A stretch of DNA of 64,000 bases from Candidatus Aminicenantes bacterium UBA6228 (GCA_002441005.1 DJWO01000014.1:248001-312000), one strand, 5' to 3'. Positions 27,079 through 35,882 are shown, counted from the stretch's first letter. A program made the numbers and translations. Notes: generated by a model not told the origin, from the sequence alone.

Positions 27079-28839
27079 TTAACCCTTTTTATTTTCAGGG
27101 CGAGCAGGCTGACGCTGGACGGTACTAGTCCTGGTCCCGCTGGAACTGGTGCTGGTCGAAGTTGTGTTCTTGAGTCTGTCTGGCGGCAAGGACCGGCCGG
27201 TTGGTTCAGTCCGGTGGTTATTATTTACAGTTTTGACCTGAGCCTGGCTGGAAGGCCTGGTTATAGATCCTCTGGAACCAGAGGAAGAAGTTCTGGACGG
27301 ACTGATCCGCTGCACCTCAATTCTTTCCTGGCTGACTCTTTCTGCTCTGGCTGGCTGTCTGACAGTTTGGCTTGAGGACTGATAAGAGCGGCTGGTGGCC
27401 TGGCTTTTAACTATTCTCCGCTCAGGTTCTATTCTTGATGGGAAATTTGAATTCTGCCGGCTATTGATGACCGTCTTCCCTTGAGCTGACCCTACTGCCA
27501 GGCTGGATGGTTGCCGGACGGTAGCTTTTAATCCTGTTCTTGAGACCGATCCGAGTTCTCTGACTATTTTACCTGACACCTTTTCTGGAGAAGACAGGGA
27601 AGATGGCTGCAAGCGGTTGCCAGCTGCCGGCCGCCAGGAGGGCTGTCTTTCCTGGAGTCTGATCTTTTCGACTCCCCTTAACTCAGAAGGGCGGACCTCT
27701 GCCCGGACGGCATGAGGCGACTGAAGCTGGTTTCTCTTAACCATGACGAGGGCTCTGGAGTTTACAGGATAATAAGCCTCATTATATCTTTCGTAAACAT
27801 AATTATTGATGACCACTACCGGCCGGTTGTAGTAGCTCAGAGGGCACCAGCCAACATAATTAGCGTCATAATACCAGCTGACCCAGGCTGGTCCCCAGTG
27901 AACCATCGGGATCCAGTACCAGCCGAGGCCCATCCGCCAGTGCCATCGTCCGTAATGATAAACGGCCCAGCCCCAGGGTTCAGCTGAAATCCAGGTCCAG
28001 CCAATCCGTGGATACCAGGTCCAGCGCCCGACAAGATATGGTCGCCAGTTAACAACGGTAACTGCCGGCACCCAGACATAACCATAAGGCCGTTCATAGA
28101 CCCAGCTGCCATAGGACGAAAGTTCTGGTTCATATTCGCGGATTTCTTCTGGTAAATAATAAGAATTAGAAGACTCAGCCATCTGCAATAATCCATCCCG
28201 CTCTTGATTCCAGCCGGCCAGTTCATCGTTGACATAAGCCAGGTCAGTAGCCCCTGGTTCGACCTCTCCATCCGAGGCCAGCCCGGATTCACCGGCCTGA
28301 AGGGCTAAGGACTGGTTTTCGCCTGAAGCTTCCAGGCTCCCTTCGAGGGCTATGGCTATTGTTCCTTCACTTTCTTCTGCTTCAAAACGGTAGAGCCCGC
28401 TTTGAAGCACATAAAAAGAAGCATCTCCGGTATGGACAGAAAACGATTTTTCCTGCTCTAAATAGCTAATCCGCAGATAAGCCCGGCCATGATATAGATG
28501 AAAAGAAAAATCTCCATTTTCATCCTGGGGCAAGCGGGCAATCTCTAAAGCCGAATACCGGTCAAGTCTTAAGAAATTTTCACGGCCAAAACTCAATTCA
28601 ACCAATCCATTTTCAGTGACAATCTTATCTCCGCTGCCCAGGGCAAAATTGACTTCTGCTGCTTCCACTCCGAGGTCAGAGGCCCGTTCAACCCTGGCCT
28701 CTCCCTGGAGGTAGCTGATCCGGGCATAAGAATAGGGGTAATAAGATTCCTGGGGTTGAGCCTGAGCCGGAACGTAAAATGAGAACGAGAAGAAGAGAAG
28801 GGCGGCAGCCGTTAAACCTGACTGATTTATTTTTTTCAT
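27079..28839 (-). CDS. FecR-like/DUF6600 secreted protein
   Basis: The 586-residue product has a signal peptide (residues about 1-27). Next comes a FecR-like beta domain (about 35-160; VNFALGSGDKIVTENGLVEL). A Trp/Tyr/Gly-rich DUF6600 region (about 235-350) has repeated W-x-W and G-x-x-W elements such as GRWTWYPRIGWTWISAEPWG. The last 200 residues are Ser/Arg/Gln-rich, low in complexity and probably disordered. DUF6600 proteins are exported and of unknown function, commonly in Acidobacteria-like genomes (recollection). AAAGGAG precedes the ATG. Confidence 0.8.
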   Translation of the reverse strand: MKKINQSGLTAAALLFFSFSFYVPAQAQPQESYYPYSYARISYLQGEARVERASDLGVEAAEVNFALGSGDKIVTENGLVELSFGRENFLRLDRYSALEIARLPQDENGDFSFHLYHGRAYLRISYLEQEKSFSVHTGDASFYVLQSGLYRFEAEESEGTIAIALEGSLEASGENQSLALQAGESGLASDGEVEPGATDLAYVNDELAGWNQERDGLLQMAESSNSYYLPEEIREYEPELSSYGSWVYERPYGYVWVPAVTVVNWRPYLVGRWTWYPRIGWTWISAEPWGWAVYHYGRWHWRMGLGWYWIPMVHWGPAWVSWYYDANYVGWCPLSYYNRPVVVINNYVYERYNEAYYPVNSRALVMVKRNQLQSPHAVRAEVRPSELRGVEKIRLQERQPSWRPAAGNRLQPSSLSSPEKVSGKIVRELGSVSRTGLKATVRQPSSLAVGSAQGKTVINSRQNSNFPSRIEPERRIVKSQATSRSYQSSSQTVRQPARAERVSQERIEVQRISPSRTSSSGSRGSITRPSSQAQVKTVNNNHRTEPTGRSLPPDRLKNTTSTSTSSSGTRTSTVQRQPARPENKKG

Positions 28840-28994
28840 CTTCTTCTCCTTTCACCCATTTATATAGCAAGATTTATGCCAGATATAACAGGGTAGAAGC
28901 TCAGCAAAAGGTCTAAAAAATAGGGCTATTGTCCTCGAAACAGGACGGGGACACCCCCCTAATTTATTTTGTCTTTCCAGGATATATAAAAAAA

Positions 28995-29015
28995 GGGGCA
29001 GCCGCTGGCTGCCCC
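28995..29015 (-). terminator. Rho-independent terminator after the Spy-like gene
   Basis: GGGGCAGCC (28995-29003), a three-base loop and GGCTGCCCC (29007-29015) make a perfect 9-bp GC-rich stem. On the minus strand a run of seven T residues follows. It is 29 bases past the stop at 29044. Confidence 0.88.
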
Positions 29016-29043
29016 ATCTGTGTCTTTCGAGACTATCTTAATA

Positions 29044-29553
29044 TTAATAAGTCTCTGGCCTGAAAAGACCAGGCCTCATCATCATTCCGCCTTTTCTTCC
29101 CATCCGCTCTTTCCTGGACTCACGCCGCAGACTGAAATCCTGACGATATTCTTTGAGCTTTTTGAGCTGTTCGGGAGTAAATATCTTTTCCCAGGCCTTT
29201 TTACTCTGGTATAAAGCTTTCATCCGGTCGGCCCTGAGCTTGGCCATCTGATCAATGAGATTATTGATTTTTTGGTCATCAGCCCTGGGATCGGCCATGA
29301 GCTTTCTCAATTCATCTCTCATTGGAACCATTTTCTCCCGGTGGGCTTTAGCCTCAGCCAGCCTGGCCTGACGGAATTCTTCCAGCTTTTTTTCCTGCTC
29401 CGGTGTCAGCTGAAGAGCATCCTTTAGAACCTGAGAAAAGGCTCCCGCCCGTCCGGCTCTCGGCTGGTGAACTGCCTGGGCATTCAACGTCGAATAGATA
29501 AAAGCTACCATCAGGACTAAGCCTACCAGTCCAATCATTTTTTTCCTGGTCAT
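29044..29553 (-). CDS. Spy/CpxP-like periplasmic protein
   Basis: The 169-residue product has a signal peptide (MIGLVGLVLMVAFIYSTLNAQA) and a long alpha-helical, highly charged mature part. The LTPEQEKKLEEFR and FTPEQLKKLKEYRQDF segments match the LTxxQ repeats of the Spy/CpxP family, periplasmic chaperones and envelope-stress sensors. The C-terminus is rich in Gly, Met and Arg. A candidate -10 (TATAAT, 29616-29611) and an AGGAGG site lie upstream, and a strong terminator follows. The gene is therefore probably monocistronic. A metal-sensor role is possible but not shown. Confidence 0.8.
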   Translation of the reverse strand: MTRKKMIGLVGLVLMVAFIYSTLNAQAVHQPRAGRAGAFSQVLKDALQLTPEQEKKLEEFRQARLAEAKAHREKMVPMRDELRKLMADPRADDQKINNLIDQMAKLRADRMKALYQSKKAWEKIFTPEQLKKLKEYRQDFSLRRESRKERMGRKGGMMMRPGLFRPETY

Positions 29554-29667
29554 TTTTTTCCTCCTGATCGTTTATTTTTTTAAATCATTTAACTTCTGAC
29601 CATTAGTTTCATTATAGATAGACAACCCGGCTTTAATTTCCTTGGAAAATATTTTTGCCCGGCAGGA

Positions 29668-30642
29668 CTAATTCTGGCTATGGCGTAGCCGGTCAAGAGT
29701 AACCGCCACGATGATAATAGCTCCAATTATTATCTCTTGAAAATAATTTGGCCAGCCCATCATGGTGCAACCATTGCGCAGAAAGGACATGATAAAAACT
29801 CCGATCAAGGTCCCCAGAATGCTGCCTTCTCCCCCGCTAAGGCTTCCGCCGCCAATGACTACGGCCGCAATTATGTCAAGCTCCAGACCGGTGGCCACCG
29901 TCGGGTCGCCGACCGTCAAACGGGAAAATTCCATGATGCCAGCCAGCCCGCAAAACAGCCCTGACAGAGTATAGACTATAACTTTGGTCCGGTCGGTCCT
30001 GATCCCGCACAGTCTGGCCGTGAGTTCATTTGAACCGACAGCCTGAACCTGACGCCCGAAGACAGTCTTTCTCAAAAGAATAGCCATTAAAACTGACAGA
30101 ATAATGACCAGCCAGATGCCGGGTGAAACCAGCAGCCAGCCAGGCCTGGGATTCCTGGTCATGAGCTCATTCAGCCAGGTCAGTGGAGCATCAATTTTCT
30201 GGTTTTTAGCCACCCATTTGGCTGCTCCCCGGGCCATGCCCATCATGCCGAGGGTGACAATAAAGGGCACCACCTTCAACCTGGTAATTAAAAAGCCATT
30301 AAAGAAACCAACCAGCCCGCCCGTCGCCAGGCCAGCCATAGCCGCCAGCCAGGGAGGCAGCCCAAGATTGATCGAAAAAGCTACCAGGACGCAGCTTAAG
30401 GCCAGGTTAGAAGCCGCCGATAAATCAATTCCACCGGTAACAATAATAAAGGTCATACCCAGCGCGCAGAGAGCCACCATAACCGATTGAGTAACAACGC
30501 TTTTAATATTGGCCAAACGCAGAAACCGGTCAGATATTTCCGGCATGAGAGAGAAGATGGCCAGGACGAGGATTAAGCCAATAAAAGGCCCTAAGGAAGT
30601 GGTTAATCTTTTCCAGATAAAATTTTTAGGCTTCATCCTCAC
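29668..30642 (-). CDS. Sugar ABC transporter permease (RbsC-like)
   Basis: The inner-membrane channel subunit of a ribose-type (CUT2) importer. The 324-residue protein has eight or more membrane helices and the BPD_transp_2 signature region: TFIIVTGGIDLSAASNLAL near the first third and DIIAAVVIGGGSLSGGEGS near the end. It is the last of three genes; its start overlaps the ATPase stop by four bases (ATGA), which implies coupled translation. The paralogous families carry ribose, xylose, galactose or autoinducer-2, and nothing here separates them. Confidence 0.93.
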   Translation of the reverse strand: MRMKPKNFIWKRLTTSLGPFIGLILVLAIFSLMPEISDRFLRLANIKSVVTQSVMVALCALGMTFIIVTGGIDLSAASNLALSCVLVAFSINLGLPPWLAAMAGLATGGLVGFFNGFLITRLKVVPFIVTLGMMGMARGAAKWVAKNQKIDAPLTWLNELMTRNPRPGWLLVSPGIWLVIILSVLMAILLRKTVFGRQVQAVGSNELTARLCGIRTDRTKVIVYTLSGLFCGLAGIMEFSRLTVGDPTVATGLELDIIAAVVIGGGSLSGGEGSILGTLIGVFIMSFLRNGCTMMGWPNYFQEIIIGAIIIVAVTLDRLRHSQN

Positions 30643-32162
30643 CCCTCTTTCCCATTGTCTTCATCTGTTTTGCCGGTAACTGCCGCTTTCATCAGGCTGG
30701 TCTCTGTCCAGTCAACCGCTGGCCGGACAGCGATCAACTGGCCGCGATGAAAAACGGCTAAGCGGTCACTTACCCCCAGGAGTTCTGGCAGATAAGAACT
30801 GACAAAGATGACTGCCTTTTTCTCGGCGGCCAGGCGGCCCATAATTTCATAAATCTGAGATTTGCTCTTGACATCAATTCCCCGGGTTGGCTCATCCATT
30901 AAGAAAACAGCAGCTTCTTGATGTAACAGTCTGGCCAGAGCCACCTTTTGTTGGTTGCCGCCCGATAGGATCCAGACCTTTTCTGCCGGTGATTGGGCTC
31001 TAATCGACAGCCGCTCAACCCAGCCGGCAGCCGCTTGCCTTTGCTTCCTGCCACTGATAAATCCATGAGATCTATAAGGCTGGAGATAGCTCAGGGTTAA
31101 ATTATCAGTCAGGCTCATTCTTAAGGCCAGGCCTTCTGATTGCCGGTCCTCACTCAAAAAGCCCAGTCCCCACTTGATGCTTAATTCTGGATGAACCGGC
31201 CTGAATGACTGGCCCTTAAGCACTACCAGACCGCCTTCGACTCTGTCGAGTCCGAAAAGAGCCCTTAAGAATTCTGTTCGCCCGGCTCCGACCAGCCCAG
31301 CTATTCCTAAAATCTCGCCTTCTCTGACTTCCAGAGAAACAGGCTGGGTCATTTTGCGGCTTTTAAGTCCGGTGCACTCCAGAATAGTCTGGCCAGGCTG
31401 ATGGGGAACTCGCGGATAAAGCTCATTTAATCTCTGACCGATGATCATTTCAATTAATTGATCAATGGAAGTCTCGCTGATTTTTCCCCGGCCGGCCACC
31501 TGTCCATCCCTTAAGACCACAAACCGGTCGGCCACCTGTCTGACTTCTTCCAGAAAATGGCTGACATAAATAACAGCTGCTCCCTGACTTTTAAGCTTCT
31601 TGATTATTTCAAAAAGATAACTGGTGTCTTCCCCGGACAGGCTGCTGGTTGGCTCATCCATAATCAAAATCCGGGATTGCCTGACCAGAGCCCGGGCGAT
31701 CTCGACCACCTGGCGGGCTCCGGCCGACAGCTGGCTTACCCGGACCTCAGGCGATATTTCAGGATGATGCAGAAATTTCAGTACCTCTCTTATTTTTTCC
31801 AGATTTTTCTTTTTGTTGACCAGGCCGTAACGGTTGACCTCCTGGCCCAGCATGATATTTTCTTCAACAGTTAAATGGGGAGCCAAGTTCAGTTCCTGAT
31901 AAATAACGGCCAGACCCTGGTGGAGGCCATCAACCGGGCTGGAAGGACAATAGGCTTCACCGGCCAGTTTCATAACTCCACCGTCAGGCTGATAAGCGCC
32001 GCTTAGAATTTTAATCAGGGTGCTTTTCCCGGCACCGTTTTCCCCCAGGATGGCTTCGACTTCCCCTTCCCTGAGATCAAAATCAATATTATTCAGGACG
32101 AGGTTGTGGCCAAATCTTTTGCTTATTGAACTTAATTCAAGCAGCTGGTTTTTCCCGGTCAT
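30639..32162 (-). CDS. Sugar ABC transporter ATP-binding protein (RbsA/MglA-like)
   Basis: A 507-residue ATPase with two fused nucleotide-binding domains, the hallmark of CUT2 importers. The first domain has Walker A GENGAGKST, signature LSAGARQVVEIARAL and Walker B ILIMDEPTSSL. The second has a changed P-loop (GLVGAGRTEF), a canonical LSGGNQQKVALARLL and VFLMDEPTRGID. One site is therefore likely to be degenerate, as in RbsA. It lies 52 bases after the binding-protein gene and overlaps the permease by four bases. Confidence 0.94.
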   Translation of the reverse strand: MTGKNQLLELSSISKRFGHNLVLNNIDFDLREGEVEAILGENGAGKSTLIKILSGAYQPDGGVMKLAGEAYCPSSPVDGLHQGLAVIYQELNLAPHLTVEENIMLGQEVNRYGLVNKKKNLEKIREVLKFLHHPEISPEVRVSQLSAGARQVVEIARALVRQSRILIMDEPTSSLSGEDTSYLFEIIKKLKSQGAAVIYVSHFLEEVRQVADRFVVLRDGQVAGRGKISETSIDQLIEMIIGQRLNELYPRVPHQPGQTILECTGLKSRKMTQPVSLEVREGEILGIAGLVGAGRTEFLRALFGLDRVEGGLVVLKGQSFRPVHPELSIKWGLGFLSEDRQSEGLALRMSLTDNLTLSYLQPYRSHGFISGRKQRQAAAGWVERLSIRAQSPAEKVWILSGGNQQKVALARLLHQEAAVFLMDEPTRGIDVKSKSQIYEIMGRLAAEKKAVIFVSSYLPELLGVSDRLAVFHRGQLIAVRPAVDWTETSLMKAAVTGKTDEDNGKEG

Positions 32163-32214
32163 AAACTAAGTCTTTCCTGGCAGGAAAGCAAACTGGCCTG
32201 CCGACGATTCAGTG

Positions 32215-33225
32215 TTACTGTTTTAGATATTCACTGATATCTGGTGCAAGCAAAGATTTGATCTCCGGATCATTCATATTATCAGGAGTGGCTATTTTCA
32301 CTCCAGTATCAATCCTCTTTTCGACCGGCCGTTGCTCGAGATAATCAATCAGGGTCTTGACCCCCAGGTAACCCATATTGACTGGATCCTGAAGCACCAG
32401 TCCCTGAATCTCATTAGCTCGCAGAGCTTGAATCAATTTGGCCGAACTATCGAAGCCAACCAGCTTAACCTGGCCGGCCAGGCCGGCCGCCTGCAGGGCC
32501 CGACAGGCTCCGAAAGTACTTGATTCATTGGGAGCAAATATCCCGTCAACCTGAGGAAAGCGGCTTAGCAGATTCTCAGTCAGTTGATAAGCTGTTTCGG
32601 TCGTCGTGCCGGCATACTGATCTTTGACCAGAATATTTATTTTCGGATAGTCCTTGATCATAGTTTCGAGAAAGCCTTCTTCCCGGTAAGTTGTGCTGGC
32701 CGAGCCCTCCAAATATCTGATCAAAAAAATATCGCCCTGACCGTTCAAGACCTCAGCCAGCCGCCGGGCAGCCAGCACCCCGCCTTGATAATTATCAGTG
32801 GCCACAAAGCTTATATAATTTTCCCCCTGGAGGTTCGAATCAATGATGACCACCGGAATTCCTTCCTGTCCGGCTTCATCCACCGGCCGGAGTAAGGCCC
32901 GGTCATCGAGCGGAGCCAGCACAATCCCATCTACCCGGCGGTTAATGAAATCTTCAACCACCGTTATCTGTTGAGCCCGGTCATCCTCCTTCTGGGGACC
33001 TTTCCAGAAAATCTGGGCTCCAAATTCTTTGCCTGCTTTTTCTGCTCCAGCTTGAACGGCCTTCCAGTATTCATGAGTCGTCCCTTTGGGAATGACCGCC
33101 AGCTGATATTTTTTCGTTCCTGACTGAGAAGTATCACCGCTGTTTTTAGCCTGACAGGAAAAGAGCCAGAAAAAAGAAAAAACTAATAAAGCCAAAATCT
33201 TTGGAGCTGAGGTGCTGTTTTTCAT
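32215..33225 (-). CDS. Sugar ABC transporter substrate-binding lipoprotein (RbsB-like)
   Basis: This periplasmic-binding-protein-fold receptor captures a sugar for the adjacent ABC importer. An ATG at 33225 is chosen over one at 33249: it gives a proper lipoprotein signal (LLVFSFFWLFSC, lipobox LFSC), and the predicted promoter leaves the transcript starting at about that codon. The mature part has the type I fold: VIPKGTTHEYWKAVQAGAEKA, DGIVLAPLDDRALLRPVDEA, GIPVVIIDSN and VKLVGFDSSAKL. It heads the B-A-C operon. Substrate is unknown, though ribose-like sugars are typical for the group. Confidence 0.92.
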   Translation of the reverse strand: MKNSTSAPKILALLVFSFFWLFSCQAKNSGDTSQSGTKKYQLAVIPKGTTHEYWKAVQAGAEKAGKEFGAQIFWKGPQKEDDRAQQITVVEDFINRRVDGIVLAPLDDRALLRPVDEAGQEGIPVVIIDSNLQGENYISFVATDNYQGGVLAARRLAEVLNGQGDIFLIRYLEGSASTTYREEGFLETMIKDYPKINILVKDQYAGTTTETAYQLTENLLSRFPQVDGIFAPNESSTFGACRALQAAGLAGQVKLVGFDSSAKLIQALRANEIQGLVLQDPVNMGYLGVKTLIDYLEQRPVEKRIDTGVKIATPDNMNDPEIKSLLAPDISEYLKQ

Positions 33226-33231
33226 GCCCTC

Positions 33232-33261
33232 AGTATAATGCAGAGCCAAAAATTAAGTCAA
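33232..33261 (-). promoter_or_regulatory. Promoter of the sugar ABC operon, leaderless arrangement
   Basis: On the minus strand TTGACT (33261-33256), an 18-base spacer and TATACT (33237-33232) match the sigma-70 consensus at ten of twelve positions. Transcription would begin about seven bases later, at or next to the ATG at 33225. Confidence 0.6.
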
Positions 33262-33351
33262 AGAAATTTATCAGGGGAAAACTGCGGAAGGAAAATTAAG
33301 ACAAATAATTGCCTGCTCACCGCTGGCCGGCCGGGAAAAAAGGGGAATGAA

Positions 33352-33414
33352 GAGGAGCTATTTTCAGCCATCTGAATAGCTCCTCCTCAGAAGCAGGGAG
33401 ACTATCCCCTGCTT
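33352..33414 (-). terminator. Two tandem hairpins after the small-protein gene
   Basis: Going leftward, a stem of 8 bp (AAGCAGGG/CCCTGCTT, 33391-33398 with 33407-33414) is followed by a perfect 11-bp stem (GAGGAGCTATT/AATAGCTCCTC, 33352-33362 with 33375-33385). A T-run (TTTTTT) comes about ten bases after the second. They probably end transcription of the gene at 33432-33629. The tract is not directly adjacent, so the mechanism is uncertain. Confidence 0.5.
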
Positions 33415-33431
33415 GTCGGTTTTAAAGTCAA

Positions 33432-33629
33432 TCAGCCTTTCTTTAGAATCGGCATGCCAGTCTTAGCTGTTTCTACTACTTTATAGCCAGCCGGCACCGC
33501 CTCGAGGGCTCCGGGCCGGACATCTCTGGCAAAAAAGTAGATGGTTTGCTTTTTGCCACCGCGCAGCTCAACTTCACGTGAATGCAGGTAGTAAGTAACT
33601 CCCTTTTTGTTTTTGAATTCGTAAGGCAT
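33432..33629 (-). CDS. Small conserved-looking hypothetical protein
   Basis: A 65-residue basic protein begins with MPYEFKNKKGVTYYLHSREV and continues with GGKKQTIYFFARDV and AVPAGYKVVE. It reads as a compact beta-hairpin fold with many aromatic residues. From memory, similar small proteins of unknown function occur in several phyla, but I cannot name the family. A GGAGGT site precedes the ATG, and a hairpin pair follows the stop. It lies 34 bases after the FadL-type gene on the same strand and may be its operon partner. Confidence 0.65.
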   Translation of the reverse strand: MPYEFKNKKGVTYYLHSREVELRGGKKQTIYFFARDVRPGALEAVPAGYKVVETAKTGMPILKKG

Positions 33630-33663
33630 GAATTAAACCTCCAAAAAAAATTTCGATCAGAAA

Positions 33664-34923
33664 CTAAAACTTGTAACCGAAAGTAAACCCAAGCAACTGG
33701 CCTCTGGTATGATATTTTCCTTCACCGAGCGAACCCGGATAAATATTTCTATTGGGCGAAGTCCGGTCAGAAAATATTTCATACTGATAACCTAAATTGA
33801 CTTCAAATCTGCCTTTAGTATAGCCAAAACCAGCCGTAAAAGCTACCCGGTTAGCATCAGGCAGGGAAGGATCCATCGTCTCTACCGGTTGAGGTGCTTG
33901 ATCATAAAGAGCACCAAGCCTCAGGGCAATATTGTCCTTAAGCAGATATTGAGCTCCGGCCCGCAGAATGATTGTATCTTTGAAATTCTGTTCGACCAGC
34001 TGCTCATCATTTCCGTCGTCGGCATAATTTATTTCAATCACATAATTGTCATAATTGCTCCAGGTAAAAAGCTGCCCTTCCACCGACAGAAGGAGTTTGG
34101 GTGTAGCCTGATAGGCAAAACCGAGTCCGAAAATACCAGGGTATTTAAAAGTCAGGGCAACGTCAGCCGAAGACGGAATATAGGGCAATAGAGCCGAAGG
34201 CACCCGGCTGGTATCAAGAGTCAGCGGGCCACTAAGATCTACATTAAAACTACTTCTCCAGTTAAAACCGGCGGAAAATTTATCCTTTTTGAACAGCAAG
34301 CCAGCATTAAAGCCAACGGTATTTCCTTTGGCCTTGGACAGCGAGGCTGGAATGTCACCGGCCCAGGTATCAGGAATTTCTACGTACTGAACCAGGTTTT
34401 GAGAAAGGGTGGCGTGAATATAAGAGACTCCGGCACCAATTGATAGATGATCTGTTAACTTGATTCCAATGGTCGGATTAATAAACATCGTCTGGAGCGA
34501 AGTCTCGGTTGAAATGTAGCGAAGAGGATAATTTACCGGCCAGGAAGTTCCCAATCCATAAGGAGCAAAAAAGCCCAGACCAACCGTCACTCTTGAACCC
34601 AGTGATTGGGTCAGGTAAAAATGGGGCGGGAAAAAGGTCTGATCTAACTGATAAACTTTTTGATAAGCAGGATCGGGCCAGTTGGGCAGCTGTAACCAGC
34701 CGGCCGGGAAAACAAAAGTTCCACCTACATTGATTTGAGTTCCACGAAGCCAGGCTATCCCGGCCGGATTGTAAAAAATAGCTGTCGGGTTATTGGCAAT
34801 ACTGACGAAAGCGCCAGCCATGCCCATGGCGGCTGCTCCATGCTCATAGATCAAAAAACCTGAGCCTGAAGCCAGCGAACAAACCAGGAGCAAAGCCACA
34901 GCCAGAATTGAGACTTTCTTCAC
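33664..34923 (-). CDS. OmpP1/FadL-family outer-membrane transporter
   Basis: This outer-membrane beta-barrel imports hydrophobic compounds such as long-chain fatty acids. I prefer a GTG start at 34923, because GGAGGGAAGG sits just before it and the product then starts directly with signal MKKVSILAVALLLVCSLASG; an ATG at 34938 overlaps that ribosome-binding site. The mature N-terminus (SGFLIYEHGAAAMGMAGAF, then NNPTAIFYNPAG) is the FadL hatch signature. The protein ends in a barrel strand (LLGFTFGYKF). Length, about 419 residues, is normal. Confidence 0.9.
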   Translation of the reverse strand: MKKVSILAVALLLVCSLASGSGFLIYEHGAAAMGMAGAFVSIANNPTAIFYNPAGIAWLRGTQINVGGTFVFPAGWLQLPNWPDPAYQKVYQLDQTFFPPHFYLTQSLGSRVTVGLGFFAPYGLGTSWPVNYPLRYISTETSLQTMFINPTIGIKLTDHLSIGAGVSYIHATLSQNLVQYVEIPDTWAGDIPASLSKAKGNTVGFNAGLLFKKDKFSAGFNWRSSFNVDLSGPLTLDTSRVPSALLPYIPSSADVALTFKYPGIFGLGFAYQATPKLLLSVEGQLFTWSNYDNYVIEINYADDGNDEQLVEQNFKDTIILRAGAQYLLKDNIALRLGALYDQAPQPVETMDPSLPDANRVAFTAGFGYTKGRFEVNLGYQYEIFSDRTSPNRNIYPGSLGEGKYHTRGQLLGFTFGYKF

Positions 34924-34976
34924 CGTCCTTCCCTCCATTCAATAAGATTTAATTTAATCAAACAGAATCTGGCTAT

Positions 34977-35005
34977 CTTTTATTAAATTTATCTCTCTGT
35001 GTCAA
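34977..35005 (-). promoter_or_regulatory. Candidate promoter of the FadL-type gene
   Basis: On the minus strand a perfect TTGACA (35005-35000) is followed after 17 bases by TAAAAG (34982-34977), a weaker -10. It lies just upstream of the FadL-type coding region and downstream of the DUF3467 stop. Confidence 0.5.
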
Positions 35006-35026
35006 GATAAAGCCTGATTTTTTTAC

Positions 35027-35323
35027 TCACTGGATAAATCCAACTTCAGGTGGCACTTCGGCCGGGATAATCGGGCCGAACAGGTCTTCATATCTCTTTA
35101 AATTCTCCTGTAGAGCTTCGGCAAATCTTTTGGCATGGGCCGGACTGACAATCAGTCTGGCTACCAGTTTTCCCATCGGGCCGTCAGGGAAGATAAAAGC
35201 GAAATCGAAGATAAACTCTTCACGGCTGTGCCGGATGGCCGCCAGGTTAGAATACTGGCCGACCGCCGTTTGTTCATCCACCTTAATATCAATCTTTCTT
35301 TCAGGATTATCATCTTGAGCCAT
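35027..35323 (-). CDS. DUF3467 family protein
   Basis: The product of about 98 residues matches DUF3467: IDIKVDEQTAVGQYSNLAAI, then an EFIFDFAFIFP strand and the LVARLIVSPAHAKRFAEAL helix. Function is unknown; members are small cytosolic proteins found in many anaerobes. The ATG at 35323 is favoured over a GTG at 35329, because the GTG overlaps the AAGGAGGT ribosome-binding site. A 560-base stretch without a gene lies upstream. Confidence 0.88.
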   Translation of the reverse strand: MAQDDNPERKIDIKVDEQTAVGQYSNLAAIRHSREEFIFDFAFIFPDGPMGKLVARLIVSPAHAKRFAEALQENLKRYEDLFGPIIPAEVPPEVGFIQ

Positions 35324-35506
35324 AGCCACCTCCTTGGCCGGACTTAGAATTCTAAATTATTGTCCCGGCTTTTTTTCTGCTCCTTATTTTAATCCAAATC
35401 GCATCTGGAAGCGAGTCTGCCCTGAGATCGCCAGACGCCCGGCAAACTATAGCTCGATAAGGCAAGACAGCTGGCTGTTCTTTTCAAAAGATAAATATTG
35501 GTTTTG

Positions 35507-35520
35507 TGAAAACGTTAACG
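35507..35520. promoter_or_regulatory. LacI-family/cre-like operator candidate
   Basis: TGAAAACGTTAACG fits the cre pattern TGWAARCGYTWNCW at 13 of 14 positions and is centred on CG, as LacI-family operators are. It lies about 185 bases upstream of the DUF3467 start. No regulator of the family is in the window. Confidence 0.25.
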
Positions 35521-35588
35521 CAATTTACTCAATTATTTTGCTAATTTATTGAAACTAAATAAATAAAAAATATAAAAAATCCTTGCTT

Positions 35589-35696
35589 TTTGACCTGATT
35601 GGCCTATAATGATAGTGGCTTTCCTGGGCGGGCTGGGGAAAGCCCCCACCTTTTTGGTTCCCATCATCAACCCCCCTTTTGCTGACAACAGCCCGC
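35589..35696 (+). ncRNA. Possible small structured RNA (orphan promoter plus hairpins)
   Basis: A perfect TATAAT (35605-35610) has a weak -35 (TTGCTT) 16 bases upstream. The predicted start, about 35617, coincides with the first base of an 8-bp stem, GGCTTTCC/GGAAAGCC (35617-35624 with 35637-35644). An alternative fold pairs GCGGGCT with AGCCCGC (35628-35634 with 35690-35696) and contains GGGG-AAAG-CCCC. A T5 run follows at 35651-35655. No coding frame follows on this strand. I saw none of the conserved motifs of SRP RNA, tmRNA or 6S RNA. Confidence 0.28.
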
Positions 35697-35882
35697 ATTC
35701 TTAACAGCCGGATAAAGAAAGAAATACTTCCATAACTATGGCTGAAATTAAAAGCAGAAATGAATAAGTTGACTGGCTAAGGCTGCCAGGAAGCTAACTG
35801 ACTCACCAATCAGACCAAGATGAAAATCAGTTCTCAAATACTCAGAATTTTATAAAACTATGGCTATTTTTAGAGCGACCGG

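Larger units (their letters stand above)
35330..35882. other. Gene-free region with regulatory and structured elements
   Basis: No convincing gene is seen. The stretch holds the leader of the DUF3467 gene, a LacI/cre-like palindrome at 35507-35520, a very AT-rich segment at 35520-35580, and a plus-strand promoter-like pair directly followed by GC-rich hairpins (35589-35696). The remaining 180 bases before the M64 stop are unremarkable except for short inverted repeats. Confidence 0.5.

Noticed and set aside
35334..35552. Plus-strand frame of 72 codons in the gap after the DUF3467 gene
   Set aside because: Composition and sequence look random and it overlaps the operator-like and AT-rich segments.
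35617..35796. 6S, SRP or tmRNA gene
   Set aside because: The length of about 180 bases and the ends pairing (GCTTTCCTGG with CCAGGAAGC) resemble 6S RNA, but none of the conserved core sequences of 6S, SRP or tmRNA were seen.
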